From assembly GCF_000174015.1 (NCBI RefSeq), contig NZ_ACFE01000002.1:376430-440429 (forward strand): DNA of 64,000 nucleotides. The letters are read 5' to 3'. Position numbers and translations under genes: made by a program. The notes beneath the pieces are model-generated. The model saw only the letters and a list, made by a program, of their open reading frames with translations, made no database searches and was not told the origin of the DNA. Source of the DNA: Lancefieldella rimae ATCC 49626. Its GTDB lineage: Bacteria > Actinomycetota > Coriobacteriia > Coriobacteriales > Atopobiaceae. Positions 40,373 to 49,591 of this stretch are shown here, piece by piece. The stretch's first letter is position 1, and each line of letters starts with the position of its first letter.

Positions 40373-41152
40373 ATGGATATATCTGAGTTGGTCAAACTGC
40401 TGGGAATTATTGTGGTCATTGTCGGCTTCACGCTGAAGCTCGACTCCATTCTCACGATTCTCATAGCGGCAGTAACAACGGCCGTGATTGCCGGCATGGA
40501 TCCGATTGTATTTTTGCAGACGCTTGGTAAGAGCTTTGTCTCAACGAGAACCATGCTGATTTGCGTAGTGGTCTTTGTGCTTACGGGAACGCTTGAGCGA
40601 AACGGCCTTCGCAATGCGGCCCGCGAGCTGATGAGGCGCGTCAAGGGCGCAAGCGGTGGCATCATCATGGCAGCGTATGGCGTCTTCCGCGTTATTTTTG
40701 CCGCATTCAACGTTGGCTTTGGCGGCGTTGCCGGATTCATCAAGCCGGTCGTGATGCCGATGGCTGAGGCCGCGGACGACCCCGATGGCACGCTCATGAC
40801 ATCGAAGCATCGCGATGACCTCAAGGGCATGGCATCCGGTATGGAAAATGTGGCATGGTTCTTTGGTCAGGTGCTTTTTGTGGGCTCATCAGGCATGCTG
40901 CTGGTGCAAAGTACGCTTAAGGAGCTGGGATACACCGTTGAGCTTGCGCATCTTGCGGCCATAGAAATTCCGGTGGCGCTTATCGCTGTGGCGTTTACCT
41001 CGGCATACTACATCTTCCTCGACCGTCGCTGCCAAAAGCGCGACCTTGAGGCTGCTGCTGAAAAAGCAGGAAACACGGCTGTTACCTCAGCTCTTGTCGC
41101 TGACAATGCCGCCGACAACGCTCATGCTACCGTAGAAGGAGGCGAGGCATAA
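40373..41152 (+). CDS. DUF969 subunit of a 5-oxoproline-type transporter
   Basis: 259 residues, about six membrane helices. ISELVKLLGIIVVIVGFTLKLDS, TLERNGLRNAARELMRRVKGASGG and FNVGFGGVAGFIKPVVMPM are DUF969 features. DUF969 and DUF979 proteins are paired beside pcp in many bacteria and are named a 5-oxoproline transporter. The Ala/Asp-rich tail (about 230-259) is outside the conserved part. AAGGAGGCGGT precedes the ATG. The next gene starts on the last base of the stop. Confidence 0.86.
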   Translation: MDISELVKLLGIIVVIVGFTLKLDSILTILIAAVTTAVIAGMDPIVFLQTLGKSFVSTRTMLICVVVFVLTGTLERNGLRNAARELMRRVKGASGGIIMAAYGVFRVIFAAFNVGFGGVAGFIKPVVMPMAEAADDPDGTLMTSKHRDDLKGMASGMENVAWFFGQVLFVGSSGMLLVQSTLKELGYTVELAHLAAIEIPVALIAVAFTSAYYIFLDRRCQKRDLEAAAEKAGNTAVTSALVADNAADNAHATVEGGEA

Positions 41153-42129
41153 TGGATGCCGTTATCGCGTTTTATACCTCTACCGATCCCAAGATTACGC
41201 TCTCAACAAAATTGCTTGAAGTTGTGTTTGTGCTGATTGGCCTTGTCGCAATTTATGCGGGCATTTCAAACTTTCGCGACAAGACCAATGCAAAGCGCAT
41301 CGGTACCGGGGTATTTTGGACCATGCTCGGTCTTCTTTTTATTGTGGGCAAGTGGATCCCTTCGGAGTGGACAGGCGTTGGCCTTATTGTTATGTTGCTT
41401 CCGGCAGTGTTCAAGCAGGTCGGACGCGGTGAAGATGTAATAAAGCCGACTGAGGAAGAAATGTCTCTGGCATATAAGAGCGTCGGAAACAAGATTTTTC
41501 TCGCGTCGTTTAGTATCGGCGTTTTTGCGCTTCTGTTTGCCTTTTTCTTCCCAAAGATTTCAACTCTGGTCGGTTTGACCGTAGGTGTTTTTGTGGGTTG
41601 TGGAATCCTTTTGGCGATGCGCCCCGGCGTCAATACGCCTAAGCTTTTCTTGGACGATTCAAGACGCATGCTGGATATTGTCGGACCTTTGGTTATGCTG
41701 CCGACGCTCCTCTCGATCCTTGGTGCCACTTTTACGGCGGCCGGCGTTGGGGAGGTCATTTCTCACCTTGTGGGAGCTGTCATTCCAGAGGGCAATCTGG
41801 TTGTCGGCATTATTGTCTACTGCGTTGGCATGGCGCTCTTTACCGCCATTATGGGCAACGCCTTTGCGGCAATTACCGTGCTGACGGTGGGTATTGGAGC
41901 TCCGTTTGTCCTCTCGCTGGGCGCCGACCCAACGGTTGTGGGAGCGCTTGCCTTAACCTGTGGATTCTGTGGAACTCTTATGACGCCCATGGCTGCCAAC
42001 TTCAATATTGTTCCGGTGGCAATTCTTGAGATGGACGACGAATACGGAGTCATTAAAAAGCAGGTCATCCCTGCGGTTTTCATGCTTACCGTTCAGGTTC
42101 TTATGATGATCGTTCTTGTGGCGTTTTAA
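41152..42129 (+). CDS. DUF979 subunit of a 5-oxoproline-type transporter
   Basis: 325 residues with eight to nine membrane helices. VLIGLVAIYAGISNFRDKTNAKRIGTG near 28-55 and AITVLTVGIGAPFVLSLGADPT...CGFCGTLMTPMAANFNIVPVAILEM near 250-300 are family segments. It overlaps the DUF969 gene by 1 nt. It would bring in 5-oxoproline (pyroglutamate) or pyroglutamyl compounds, matching the peptidase gene that follows after 197 nt. Confidence 0.87.
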   Translation: MDAVIAFYTSTDPKITLSTKLLEVVFVLIGLVAIYAGISNFRDKTNAKRIGTGVFWTMLGLLFIVGKWIPSEWTGVGLIVMLLPAVFKQVGRGEDVIKPTEEEMSLAYKSVGNKIFLASFSIGVFALLFAFFFPKISTLVGLTVGVFVGCGILLAMRPGVNTPKLFLDDSRRMLDIVGPLVMLPTLLSILGATFTAAGVGEVISHLVGAVIPEGNLVVGIIVYCVGMALFTAIMGNAFAAITVLTVGIGAPFVLSLGADPTVVGALALTCGFCGTLMTPMAANFNIVPVAILEMDDEYGVIKKQVIPAVFMLTVQVLMMIVLVAF

Positions 42130-42326
42130 GACAGACGCAGAGACGACAAGTACATCAAGGTGCGGCGAGCATGACGTGGTGCAATGGGTACGACACCGCC
42201 GGCTCGATGTGGGCGGCAAGTGAGGCGGGCGTGCAACGAACGCGATTGTGCTAACCACGATTCGCATGTATGAAATTCGTTGTGGTGGGTACTTAGAGTA
42301 CTTAACTTCGTCTTAAGGAGGTCGTT

Positions 42327-42977
42327 GTGTCAACGATTCTTGTAACTGGTTTTCAACCTTTTGGTGGCGAGAAAATCAACCCGGCATGGGAAGCCGTCCG
42401 AGCGCTTCCGGATACCATTGCCGGTGCCAATGTAGTGAAACTTGAGATTCCTGTAGTCTTCGGCTCAGGTGCCGACGCGGTATCCGCAGCGATTGATCAT
42501 ATTGATCCCGATATCGTGCTTTGCGTTGGACAGGCGGGAGGTCGCGCAAAGATTACCCCGGAGTTTGTGGGCATCAATTATCGCGACGCTCGCATTCCCG
42601 ACAACGACGGCAACCAACCACATGCCGAGAAGATCGTCGAGGACGGTCCCGATGCTTATTTTGCGACACTTCCCGTTCGTGCCATGACAGAGGCAATGAA
42701 TGAAGCAGGTATTCCTGCCGCTGTGTCGTATACGGCAGGTACGTATGTCTGCAACGATGTGATGTATTCCATGTTGCATGCGCTTGCCACCAAGCACCCC
42801 AATACTCGCGGGGCTTTCCTGCACGTTCCTTTCGCAACCGAGCAGGCAACAAAGCAGCCTGCAAATACCGCAAGTCTTCCTATTGAGGTTATGACGCGTG
42901 GTCTTGAGGTTGCCTTGGCAGCCGCCGTGGAGCATGAGGTTGATACCGTCGGCGAGTCTCTCGGAACTACCCATTAA
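42327..42977 (+). CDS. pcp: Pyroglutamyl-peptidase I
   Basis: 216 residues from a GTG with AAGGAGGTCGTT upstream. The cysteine peptidase removes N-terminal pyroglutamate. The catalytic Glu is in ITPEFVGINYRDARIPDN near 81, Cys in GTYVCNDVMY near 143 and His in GAFLHVPF near 166. Its neighbours encode the putative 5-oxoproline transporter, so uptake and release form one small unit. An inverted copy of the TTTAGTGGTG element follows downstream. Confidence 0.93.
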   Translation: MSTILVTGFQPFGGEKINPAWEAVRALPDTIAGANVVKLEIPVVFGSGADAVSAAIDHIDPDIVLCVGQAGGRAKITPEFVGINYRDARIPDNDGNQPHAEKIVEDGPDAYFATLPVRAMTEAMNEAGIPAAVSYTAGTYVCNDVMYSMLHALATKHPNTRGAFLHVPFATEQATKQPANTASLPIEVMTRGLEVALAAAVEHEVDTVGESLGTTH

Positions 42978-43054
42978 GTTTCGTCGAGAGGTTGTTGGTC
43001 TTTGGGGACTATCAGTTTTTGAGAGCTGCCAGTTTTTGAGGCTGACAGTCTTTG

Positions 43055-43191
43055 AAAACCACCACTAAACGAGAATTTCTGAAATCTGCCGGAAATCGAC
43101 TGTTTAGTGGTGGTTTTTCCCGTAAAAACGATATTTAGTGGTGGTTTTTCTCGGATTTGAGCGTTTAGTGGTGAATCAAATCACCACTAAA
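43055..43191 (-). repeat. TTTAGTGGTG intergenic repeat element, copy B
   Basis: Reverse-complement relative of 16503-16639, with the same five motif copies (43060, 43103, 43134, 43164, 43182) and the shared block AATCTGCCGGAAATCGACTG. It lies in the 347-bp gap between pcp and prs, together with a terminator at 43248-43282 and no gene. Confidence 0.85.
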
Positions 43192-43247
43192 CTCCCGATT
43201 TGCTATCTTTTCCGAAAAATTTGATTTGTCGGTGGTTTTTCAAGGCA

Positions 43248-43282
43248 ATAACCCCACTCAGGGTTTTTTGGAGTGGGGTTAT
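43248..43282. terminator. Bidirectional terminator between pcp and prs
   Basis: ATAACCCCACTC pairs perfectly with GAGTGGGGTTAT across an 11-nt loop. The genes on both sides converge here. Confidence 0.8.
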
Positions 43283-43324
43283 CTTGGCTAAAAAGATCCT
43301 GAGAGACGTTCTTCTCGCGATCTC

Positions 43325-44320
43325 TTACAGATTCAAGTCGCCACCAAAGATGTCGGAAACGGGACGATCCGTATAGACGGCATAGATGGCTTCTGCAAGT
43401 TCATTTGCGACGGTGATGGTCCTGATTTTTGAGCCCGGCTGGTTTGCTGCCGCACAAGGAATAGCGTCGGTTACTACGCACTCCTCGATAGGGGCTTCAT
43501 TCAGACGCTCAATGGCAGGTCCCGAGAAGATGCCGTGGGTTGCGCAGACATAGATATCTCCCGCGCCCATTTCTTTGAGCTTTAAGACGGAAGCGCAGAG
43601 AGTTCCTGCGGTATCAATCATGTCGTCGTTGACGATGCAGGTTTTACCGGTGATGTCGCCGATGATACCCATGACGGCCGACTCGTTGTGACGAGGACGG
43701 CTCTTGTGGGCGATGGCAAGGCCGCAGTCAAGGTAATCGGAAAGCTTTTTAGCCGCCTTCGCGCGACCCATATCGGGAGAGACAACGACGGTGTTTTCCC
43801 AGTCAAACGGCTTTTTCTTGAAGTAGTCGCCCAAAAGATACAGCGCCGTAAGGTGTGAGACAGGAACGTCAAAGAAGCCCTGAATCTGACCCTGGTGCAG
43901 ATCGAGCGTGATAACGCGATCAACACCGGCCTCTTCAAGTAAATTTGCCATGAGACGTGCGGTGATAGGCTCACGAGCGGCGGCTTTGCGGTCTTGACGC
44001 GCATAGGCGTAGTGGGGAATAACGGCGGTGAAGTTCTTTGCGGAAGCTCTCTTGGCGGCATCGGCAACGATCAAGGTTTCCATAACCAGGTCGTTGACGT
44101 TTTTGCCCGCAAGCGTTTGGATGAAGAAGACCTCATCGCCACGGACAGACTCGTCAAAGCGGGCATAGATTTCGCCGTTGGCAAATTTTTCCAGCAACAA
44201 ACCGGAGAGTTCAAGATGAAGGATTTCAGCAACTTTGCGGGCAAGTTCTGGGTTTCCTGTACCACAATACAGTTTAATGTTCTTCTCGACATTAAGCGGT
44301 TCACACAGTTGCTCGAACAT
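43325..44320 (-). CDS. prs: Ribose-phosphate pyrophosphokinase
   Basis: 331 residues. PRPP synthase makes phosphoribosyl pyrophosphate for nucleotide, histidine and tryptophan synthesis. Motifs are LYCGTGNPELARKVAEIL near 18, the ATP-binding YARQDRKAAAREPITARL near 102, the ribose-phosphate loop IVNDDMIDTAGTLCASVLKL near 230 and VVSPDMGRAKAAKKL near 177. The ATG directly follows the glmU stop (TAA then ATG), the common actinobacterial glmU-prs order. Confidence 0.94.
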   Translation of the reverse strand: MFEQLCEPLNVEKNIKLYCGTGNPELARKVAEILHLELSGLLLEKFANGEIYARFDESVRGDEVFFIQTLAGKNVNDLVMETLIVADAAKRASAKNFTAVIPHYAYARQDRKAAAREPITARLMANLLEEAGVDRVITLDLHQGQIQGFFDVPVSHLTALYLLGDYFKKKPFDWENTVVVSPDMGRAKAAKKLSDYLDCGLAIAHKSRPRHNESAVMGIIGDITGKTCIVNDDMIDTAGTLCASVLKLKEMGAGDIYVCATHGIFSGPAIERLNEAPIEECVVTDAIPCAAANQPGSKIRTITVANELAEAIYAVYTDRPVSDIFGGDLNL

Positions 44321-45712
44321 TTAATCCTCTTTCTCCTCGAGCTTTGCGCGCCTTGTGGCGGCATATCCTTCAACAATACGCTGTTCTGTGCGCTCAAGTG
44401 CAAGAGCGTCTGCGGGAACATCCTGAGTGATGCAGGAGCTTGCGCCTACCAGTGCACCGTCTCCAATGGTGACAGGAGCCACCATCATGGTATCGGATCC
44501 AATGAACACGTGGTTGCCGATGGTGGTATGGAATTTGTGATAGCCGTCATAATTGCAGGTAATAGAGCCGGCGCCTACGTTAACGCCTTCACCCATGGTT
44601 GTGTCGCCAATGTAGGAAAGGTGAGGCACCTTAGAGCCCGCACCGATGGTGGAGTTTTTGATCTCTACATGGGTTCCCGCTTTTGCGTGTGGCATGAGGT
44701 GCGCTCCCGGGCGCAGATACGCACGGGGCCCGCAGGTGGCGCCATCTTCAATAATCGCGGAAAGTGCAACTGTTTCATCAACAACGCAACCGTTTCCGAC
44801 ACGCGTGTCGGTGAGGCGCGTATTCGGCCCGATAACGCAATCGGACCCGACATGCGTTGACCCAAAGAGCATGGTCATCGGAAGAATTTCCGTATCCTGG
44901 CCCACGGTAACGTCTGCGCCAATCCAGACCGTAGACGGATCGAGCATCGTGACACCTTCTGCCATCAGGCGCTCGTTGATCCGTTCCTGCATAACGCGGG
45001 TGGCGACGGCAAGTTGCGCGCGGGAATTGATACCCAAAGCTTCGCGGTAATCGTCAACGTGCACGGCAGATACCGGCTCACCTTGGCTGACGTATATGCC
45101 GACCATATCGGTGATGTAGTATTCGCCCTGTACGTTGTCATGGGCGAGAAGATCGATGTTTTTTGTAAGGCGACTGCCACAGAAACAATAAACGCCGACG
45201 TTGCATTCTGTCTCGTGTATACGCTGTTCCGGCGTGGCATCTTTGTGCTCGACAATGCCGCTTACACGACCGTCTGAAAAAACAACGCGACCGTATCCCG
45301 TGGGATCCGGTGGCGTCATGGTAAGGAGCGTGCAAGCGTTGTGATGCGCGCGGGTTTCATCAAGAAGAGCCGTAATCGTTTCCGGGCGCAGGAGAGGAGC
45401 ATCGCCATTAATGACAACGACAGGTCCACTGAAGCCGCCAACGGCATCGCGGACCACCCGAACCGCATGACCGGTACCTAGGCGCTCGCGCTGCTCGACA
45501 TACTCAATTGCGTCAAAACCAGCAAGCGCGTCTTTAATCTCATCGGCATGATTTCCCACAACAACAATCGTGCGCTCAGCGCCTGCGGCTTGAGCGGCAC
45601 GGACAGTCCACCAAACGATGGGCTTATCGAGTAGGTTGTGTACTACCTTAGGGTGACGGGACTTCATGCGCGTTCCCTCGCCTGCAGCGAGGACAATCGC
45701 AGTAAGTGGCAT
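44321..45712 (-). CDS. glmU: Bifunctional GlmU: GlcN-1-P acetyltransferase / GlcNAc-1-P uridylyltransferase
   Basis: 463 residues from the ATG at 45712 (GGAGG 8 nt upstream). The uridylyltransferase domain begins LTAIVLAAGEGTRMKSRHPKVVHNL and has GDAPLLRPETI near 100. The C-terminal left-handed beta-helix carries acetyltransferase residues (YLRPGAHLMPHAKAGTHVEIKNS, NYDGYHKFHTTIG near 380). It makes UDP-GlcNAc from the product of GlmM, encoded at the start of the window. Confidence 0.95.
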   Translation of the reverse strand: MPLTAIVLAAGEGTRMKSRHPKVVHNLLDKPIVWWTVRAAQAAGAERTIVVVGNHADEIKDALAGFDAIEYVEQRERLGTGHAVRVVRDAVGGFSGPVVVINGDAPLLRPETITALLDETRAHHNACTLLTMTPPDPTGYGRVVFSDGRVSGIVEHKDATPEQRIHETECNVGVYCFCGSRLTKNIDLLAHDNVQGEYYITDMVGIYVSQGEPVSAVHVDDYREALGINSRAQLAVATRVMQERINERLMAEGVTMLDPSTVWIGADVTVGQDTEILPMTMLFGSTHVGSDCVIGPNTRLTDTRVGNGCVVDETVALSAIIEDGATCGPRAYLRPGAHLMPHAKAGTHVEIKNSTIGAGSKVPHLSYIGDTTMGEGVNVGAGSITCNYDGYHKFHTTIGNHVFIGSDTMMVAPVTIGDGALVGASSCITQDVPADALALERTEQRIVEGYAATRRAKLEEKED

Positions 45713-45797
45713 GTGAAAAGCCTCCAAGCATACAGTATGCGTTGACGCGGGAGTATTGCGTCCGTGTCCCTTACGCAGTCATCATATCAAACGAGAA

Positions 45798-45872
45798 TGG
45801 CTGGGATAGTAGGACTCGAACCCACATTCCAGGCACCAAAAACCCGTGTCCTAACCGTTGGACGATATCCCA
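45798..45872 (-). tRNA. tRNA-Gln (UUG)
   Basis: Minus strand: acceptor TGGGATA pairs with TATCCCA, D-arm GTCC/GGAC, anticodon stem CGGGT with GCCTG, loop TTTTGGT with anticodon TTG, and T-arm TGGGTTCGAGTCC-type. Discriminator G and CCA are encoded (45798-45800). It reads CAA codons. It lies alone between glmU and the peptidoglycan-binding protein gene. Confidence 0.92.
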
Positions 45873-45932
45873 ATGTACTCGCTACGTTGGATGTCAGCGT
45901 CCTCGTCAAAAAATGACTGACTTAAGAGTGTA

Positions 45933-46862
45933 TCAGCTATGGGCGGCAAATGCGCCACAAATTGCATCTAATACAAGAACTGCAAAAGTTTGTGCGTCTG
46001 CGAGGGTAAATGAACCGTTCGCCGATGCCTTTTCGGGAAGCGAAACGCGCACAATCCGAGGGGATCCCTCTGCCGATTGAAACGCAGTGCGAAGGCGTAT
46101 CGGGAGCGTTTCATTTTCATCCATACTTACGCTGCCGATAACAACCTTGCCTCGCGCCGGTTTGACGGGAGCAGGTTGTGAGGTAATGGCGAGAATCGCA
46201 TCCGCGTGTGTGGGCGTTTTGATGGAGTCCACCAGCTCGATGCCCGACGCTTCGGAGGTTGCCGTTGCAAGGTTCACCACGCGTCCCGCAACGTTTCTGG
46301 CAATGGGGTCTTCTCCTGTGATGGCAAGCTTGATGGTCTCCAGTACGTTTGCGGCTCGTGCAAAACCCATGCCGCCTTGGGGATGCGGGCCTTTTGCCTG
46401 CTTGCCGGACCAGACATGACGCAGGCGCTCGATGGCGTCCAAGGTGTCTTGAAAGGCCATGCCATCGGCAAGTTCGCCGACGCTTTCTTGAAAGAGCTTT
46501 ACGGCAGCCTCCGTGTGGACACCGTACTGGCCATCCGGTTTGCCGCAGGAAAATCCCAGGATGTTCAGGCGTTCTTGAAGCTGACGCACGTCATTGCCGT
46601 GAAAGTTTGGCAGCCGCAGATACAGCGTGCGATCTCCAAGTTGATAGCTTTCATCGACAAGCAGCATCCATGTGGCGGTGTCAACGTCTTCACCAAGCGA
46701 AAGATCATGGTCAAGACGGAACCGAGCAACGGCTTTGGCGGTGGAAGGACCATAGGTGTTCTTCTCGCGTTCAGAGTCGTCGATGACGTAGTCGAGCCGT
46801 ACCAATCGCTCCTGAATATCTTCAACGGCAGCGCCGGTGCTACCGGGTGTAATAGGATCCAT
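45933..46862 (-). CDS. Peptidoglycan-binding-domain protein
   Basis: 309 residues. Two PG_binding_1 repeats: about 1-70 (PGSTGAAVEDIQERLVRLDYV...YGPSTAKAVARFR) and about 78-145 (FHGNDVRQLQERLNILGFSCGKPDGQYGVHTEAAVKLFQ). The C-terminal half has no recognised domain. No signal peptide is seen, so export is uncertain. The layout resembles spore/cell-wall-associated CwlM-type proteins without the amidase domain. Follows polyprenyl synthetase by 9 nt on the same strand. Confidence 0.8.
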   Translation of the reverse strand: MDPITPGSTGAAVEDIQERLVRLDYVIDDSEREKNTYGPSTAKAVARFRLDHDLSLGEDVDTATWMLLVDESYQLGDRTLYLRLPNFHGNDVRQLQERLNILGFSCGKPDGQYGVHTEAAVKLFQESVGELADGMAFQDTLDAIERLRHVWSGKQAKGPHPQGGMGFARAANVLETIKLAITGEDPIARNVAGRVVNLATATSEASGIELVDSIKTPTHADAILAITSQPAPVKPARGKVVIGSVSMDENETLPIRLRTAFQSAEGSPRIVRVSLPEKASANGSFTLADAQTFAVLVLDAICGAFAAHS

Positions 46863-46871
46863 GGTGTTTAG

Positions 46872-47969
46872 TTACCTCTCCCGATTCACAAAAAAGTCGG
46901 CCATTGAAAGCAAGGTGTCACGTGCTTCAGCGTCAAACGGAGCTTCTTCCAAATATCCTTTTGCCTCGGCTATCAGCGTCTGGGCGTAGGCACGGACATC
47001 GTCGACTGCTCCGGTGGACACAATGAGTTCAACGGCCTCCTCTAACAGTATAGGGTCATTTGTCTTTGACGACAAAAGAGAGATGAGTTTTTTATAAGAA
47101 GCCTTGGCAGCCGCAGCGTCTGGTGTGTTGTCCTTTGCGTTGGCGAGAAGCACCTCAATCGCTTTGACCACCAAAAGAGTGCGCTTGCCTTCTGTGATAT
47201 CGGAGCGAAAATCTTTGCCCTGAGTCTTGGCATCGCCGACGAGGTTTAGCAGGTCGTCTTGAAGCTGAAACGCAAGCCCCGCTTTGAGACCAAAAGCCTT
47301 GAGTGCCGAGCGTTGCTCTGCAGTGCCTCCACCCACGATGGCACCGCAAAGAAGCGGATATGCCGCCGAGTAGTAGGCTGTTTTTGACGTTGCCATAAAA
47401 AGATACTCATCGGGGGTAATGTCCCAGCGATTCTCCTGCGTCCATCCAAGATCAAGCGCTTGACCTTCAAGAGTGTGTTCCTGCATGGAGATAAGAGCGT
47501 CGATAAGGCGCAGCCGCGTTGCTTCGTCATACGTATTGCCGTGACATATGCGTCCTATGGTATGCACAAGGGCGGCGTCACCGACATTGATAGCAAGTCC
47601 GGTTCCAAGTCGGCGATACAGACAGGGCTCGCCTCGTCTCAGCTCAGATTTATCGGCAATATCATCGTGAATCAGTGCGGCTGATTGAAAGTCTTCGATT
47701 GCACAGGCGACCGGTAGGGCTGCTTCAACGTCCCCGTGAACCGCTTGCGTGGCGAGAAGCACCAGTGCAGGTCGTACGCGCTTGCCGCCCGTGGCGGAAA
47801 ATCCGCGTAAGGGCTGGTACAGATAGGTGTTCAGGTCGGCGACGACAGAATTGCACGCAGCCGGTTCGGCCTCTTGGAGGTGCTTTTGCGATACGGGAAT
47901 AGGAAGTCCAGCGTCCAGTTCCTTCTCGACACGAGGCCTGACGGATGTGAGATAGTCGATAAAGTCCAC
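46872..47969 (-). CDS. Polyprenyl (isoprenyl) diphosphate synthase
   Basis: 365 residues from a GTG with AAGGGA upstream. The first Asp-rich motif is ALIHDDIADKSELRRG near 95 (DDIAD) and the second is LQDDLLNLVGD near 230; GKRVRPALVLLATQAV is the FPP-synthase substrate site. It makes linear C15-C50 prenyl diphosphates, used for undecaprenyl phosphate or quinones. Whether short or long chain cannot be read with confidence. Confidence 0.92.
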   Translation of the reverse strand: MDFIDYLTSVRPRVEKELDAGLPIPVSQKHLQEAEPAACNSVVADLNTYLYQPLRGFSATGGKRVRPALVLLATQAVHGDVEAALPVACAIEDFQSAALIHDDIADKSELRRGEPCLYRRLGTGLAINVGDAALVHTIGRICHGNTYDEATRLRLIDALISMQEHTLEGQALDLGWTQENRWDITPDEYLFMATSKTAYYSAAYPLLCGAIVGGGTAEQRSALKAFGLKAGLAFQLQDDLLNLVGDAKTQGKDFRSDITEGKRTLLVVKAIEVLLANAKDNTPDAAAAKASYKKLISLLSSKTNDPILLEEAVELIVSTGAVDDVRAYAQTLIAEAKGYLEEAPFDAEARDTLLSMADFFVNRER

Positions 47970-47999
47970 GATAATCCCTTGCTGCTTGAGGTGCGAGCG

Positions 48000-49055
48000 T
48001 TAGCCGCGGTATCCGTTAGGGTTCATGGACTGCCACTTCCACGAGTCTCGGCACATGTCATCAAGATTGTATTGAGCGGTCCAGCCGAGTTCTTTCGCCG
48101 CCTTGGAGCAATCGGCGTAGTTGGCGTCTACGTCTCCCGCGCGGCGCGGGTCAATAACGTAGGGGATATCCTTGCCACATGCGCGGGAGAAAGCCTTGAT
48201 GATATCAAGGACCGAGCTTCCGACGCCGGTACCGAGGTTGAAGATCTCAACACCCTCGCGACCGTTCATCCATGTAAGTGCTGCAACGTGGCCGGTTCCC
48301 AGGTCGCAGACGTGGATGTAGTCGCGCACGCCGGTGCCGTCCGGGGTGTTGTAGTCGTTGCCAAAGACATGAACGGCCTCTCGCTTGCCAATGGCGGTTT
48401 GAGCCACGTAAGGAACCAAGTTGTTGGGAATGCCCGTAGGATCTTCGCCGATAAGTCCGGACTGGTGTGCGCCGATGGGATTGAAGTAGCGGAGCAGGAC
48501 AACGTTCCATGTGGGATCTGCGGTATGCACATCGGTGAGGATCTGCTCAATCATCCATTTTGTCCAGCCGTATGGGTTGGTAGCAGGCTTTTTGGGGCTC
48601 TCTTCAGTCAGGGGCAGCGTGTCAGGATCGCCATAGACGGTTGCCGAGCTGGAGAAGATGATGGATTTGCAATCGTGTGCACGCATCACGTCCAGCAAGG
48701 TGAGCGTGGAGCCGAGGTTATTGGAGTAGTACTCAATCGGTTTAGTAACGGATTCCCCAACGGCCTTGAAGCCCGCAAAATGAATAACGCGGTCGACATG
48801 GTGGGAATCAAAGATACGATTGAGCTCCGAGCGATTGTTGACATCGGCTTTGTAAAACGTCAGACGCTCGGCATTCTTCTCGCCTACAATGGTTTTAATG
48901 CGGTCGATGACTTTTTCTGATGCGTTGGAAAGATCGTCAACGATGATTGCTTCGTAGCCGCAATTGAGCAGCTCAACCACCGTATGGCTGCCAATGAATC
49001 CGGCGCCTCCGGTAACGAGGACGCAGGTGTCTTTCGGATCTTTCTTCTGGCTCAT
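48000..49055 (-). CDS. galE: UDP-glucose 4-epimerase
   Basis: 351 residues, extended SDR. NAD site VTGGAGFIGSHTVVELL near 14, catalytic Ser in FSSSATVYGDP near 129 and YGWTKWM near 155 (YxxxK). GVRDYIHVCDLGTGHVAAL near 240 is characteristic of GalE. It interconverts UDP-glucose and UDP-galactose for surface polysaccharide and galactose use. GAAGGGG precedes the ATG. The 536-bp gap 49056-49591 beyond it holds a repeat element and no gene. Confidence 0.93.
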   Translation of the reverse strand: MSQKKDPKDTCVLVTGGAGFIGSHTVVELLNCGYEAIIVDDLSNASEKVIDRIKTIVGEKNAERLTFYKADVNNRSELNRIFDSHHVDRVIHFAGFKAVGESVTKPIEYYSNNLGSTLTLLDVMRAHDCKSIIFSSSATVYGDPDTLPLTEESPKKPATNPYGWTKWMIEQILTDVHTADPTWNVVLLRYFNPIGAHQSGLIGEDPTGIPNNLVPYVAQTAIGKREAVHVFGNDYNTPDGTGVRDYIHVCDLGTGHVAALTWMNGREGVEIFNLGTGVGSSVLDIIKAFSRACGKDIPYVIDPRRAGDVDANYADCSKAAKELGWTAQYNLDDMCRDSWKWQSMNPNGYRG

Positions 49056-49360
49056 ACGAGACCCCTTCTGTGACGGCGCGAGCGGTTTTTGTGATGCACA
49101 AGGCTGCTGCGCGTAATTTTTCTACTAGTAAGTATAAGGCTTTGCGCAGAATGAAGCTGTGCTCGGGTCGGCCTCAAGTAATTCAAATCGCGCTACTTTG
49201 AGCGTGTATGCGTGTGTAGTCTATGTGTGGGCCGCGTACACGTGGGCCGCACTTCTTGATCGTGCCTGATGCTGGAAACCAGACGGCGTGGGCTGTACAC
49301 GCATGAGCCACACAGGCACGGACTGCGAGTGGGGGGGTCAACGGCAGTGGTCCCGAAGGA

Positions 49361-49480
49361 GCTGCCGGAAATGTACCAAGTTGGGCTATATTAACCAAAC
49401 TTGCTGTAAGTATGGTTAATATAGCCACATTTGCTGCAAGTATGGCAGGCTAGAGCCAAACTTGGTGCGTTTTTGGCAGC
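49361..49480. repeat. GCTGCC-ended inverted-repeat element, copy B
   Basis: Left end GCTGCCGGAAATGTACCAAG, right end complement GCTGCCAAAAACGCACCAAG, 120 bp apart. The interior repeats CTTGCTGTAAGTATGG and TTGCTGCAAGTATGG. Related to 29155-29313. Confidence 0.75.
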
Positions 49481-49591
49481 ACACTATCAGCAGCACAACT
49501 CAGCAGCGCGCTACTTGCCATCACTACTCGGCAATACTATCAGCAACACTACCGGTAGCACTAAAGACTTTTCGGATTGCAGCACATAATT

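Noticed and set aside
47874-48920. 348-residue plus-strand frame opposite galE
   Set aside because: Antisense shadow of galE, which shows complete SDR motifs.
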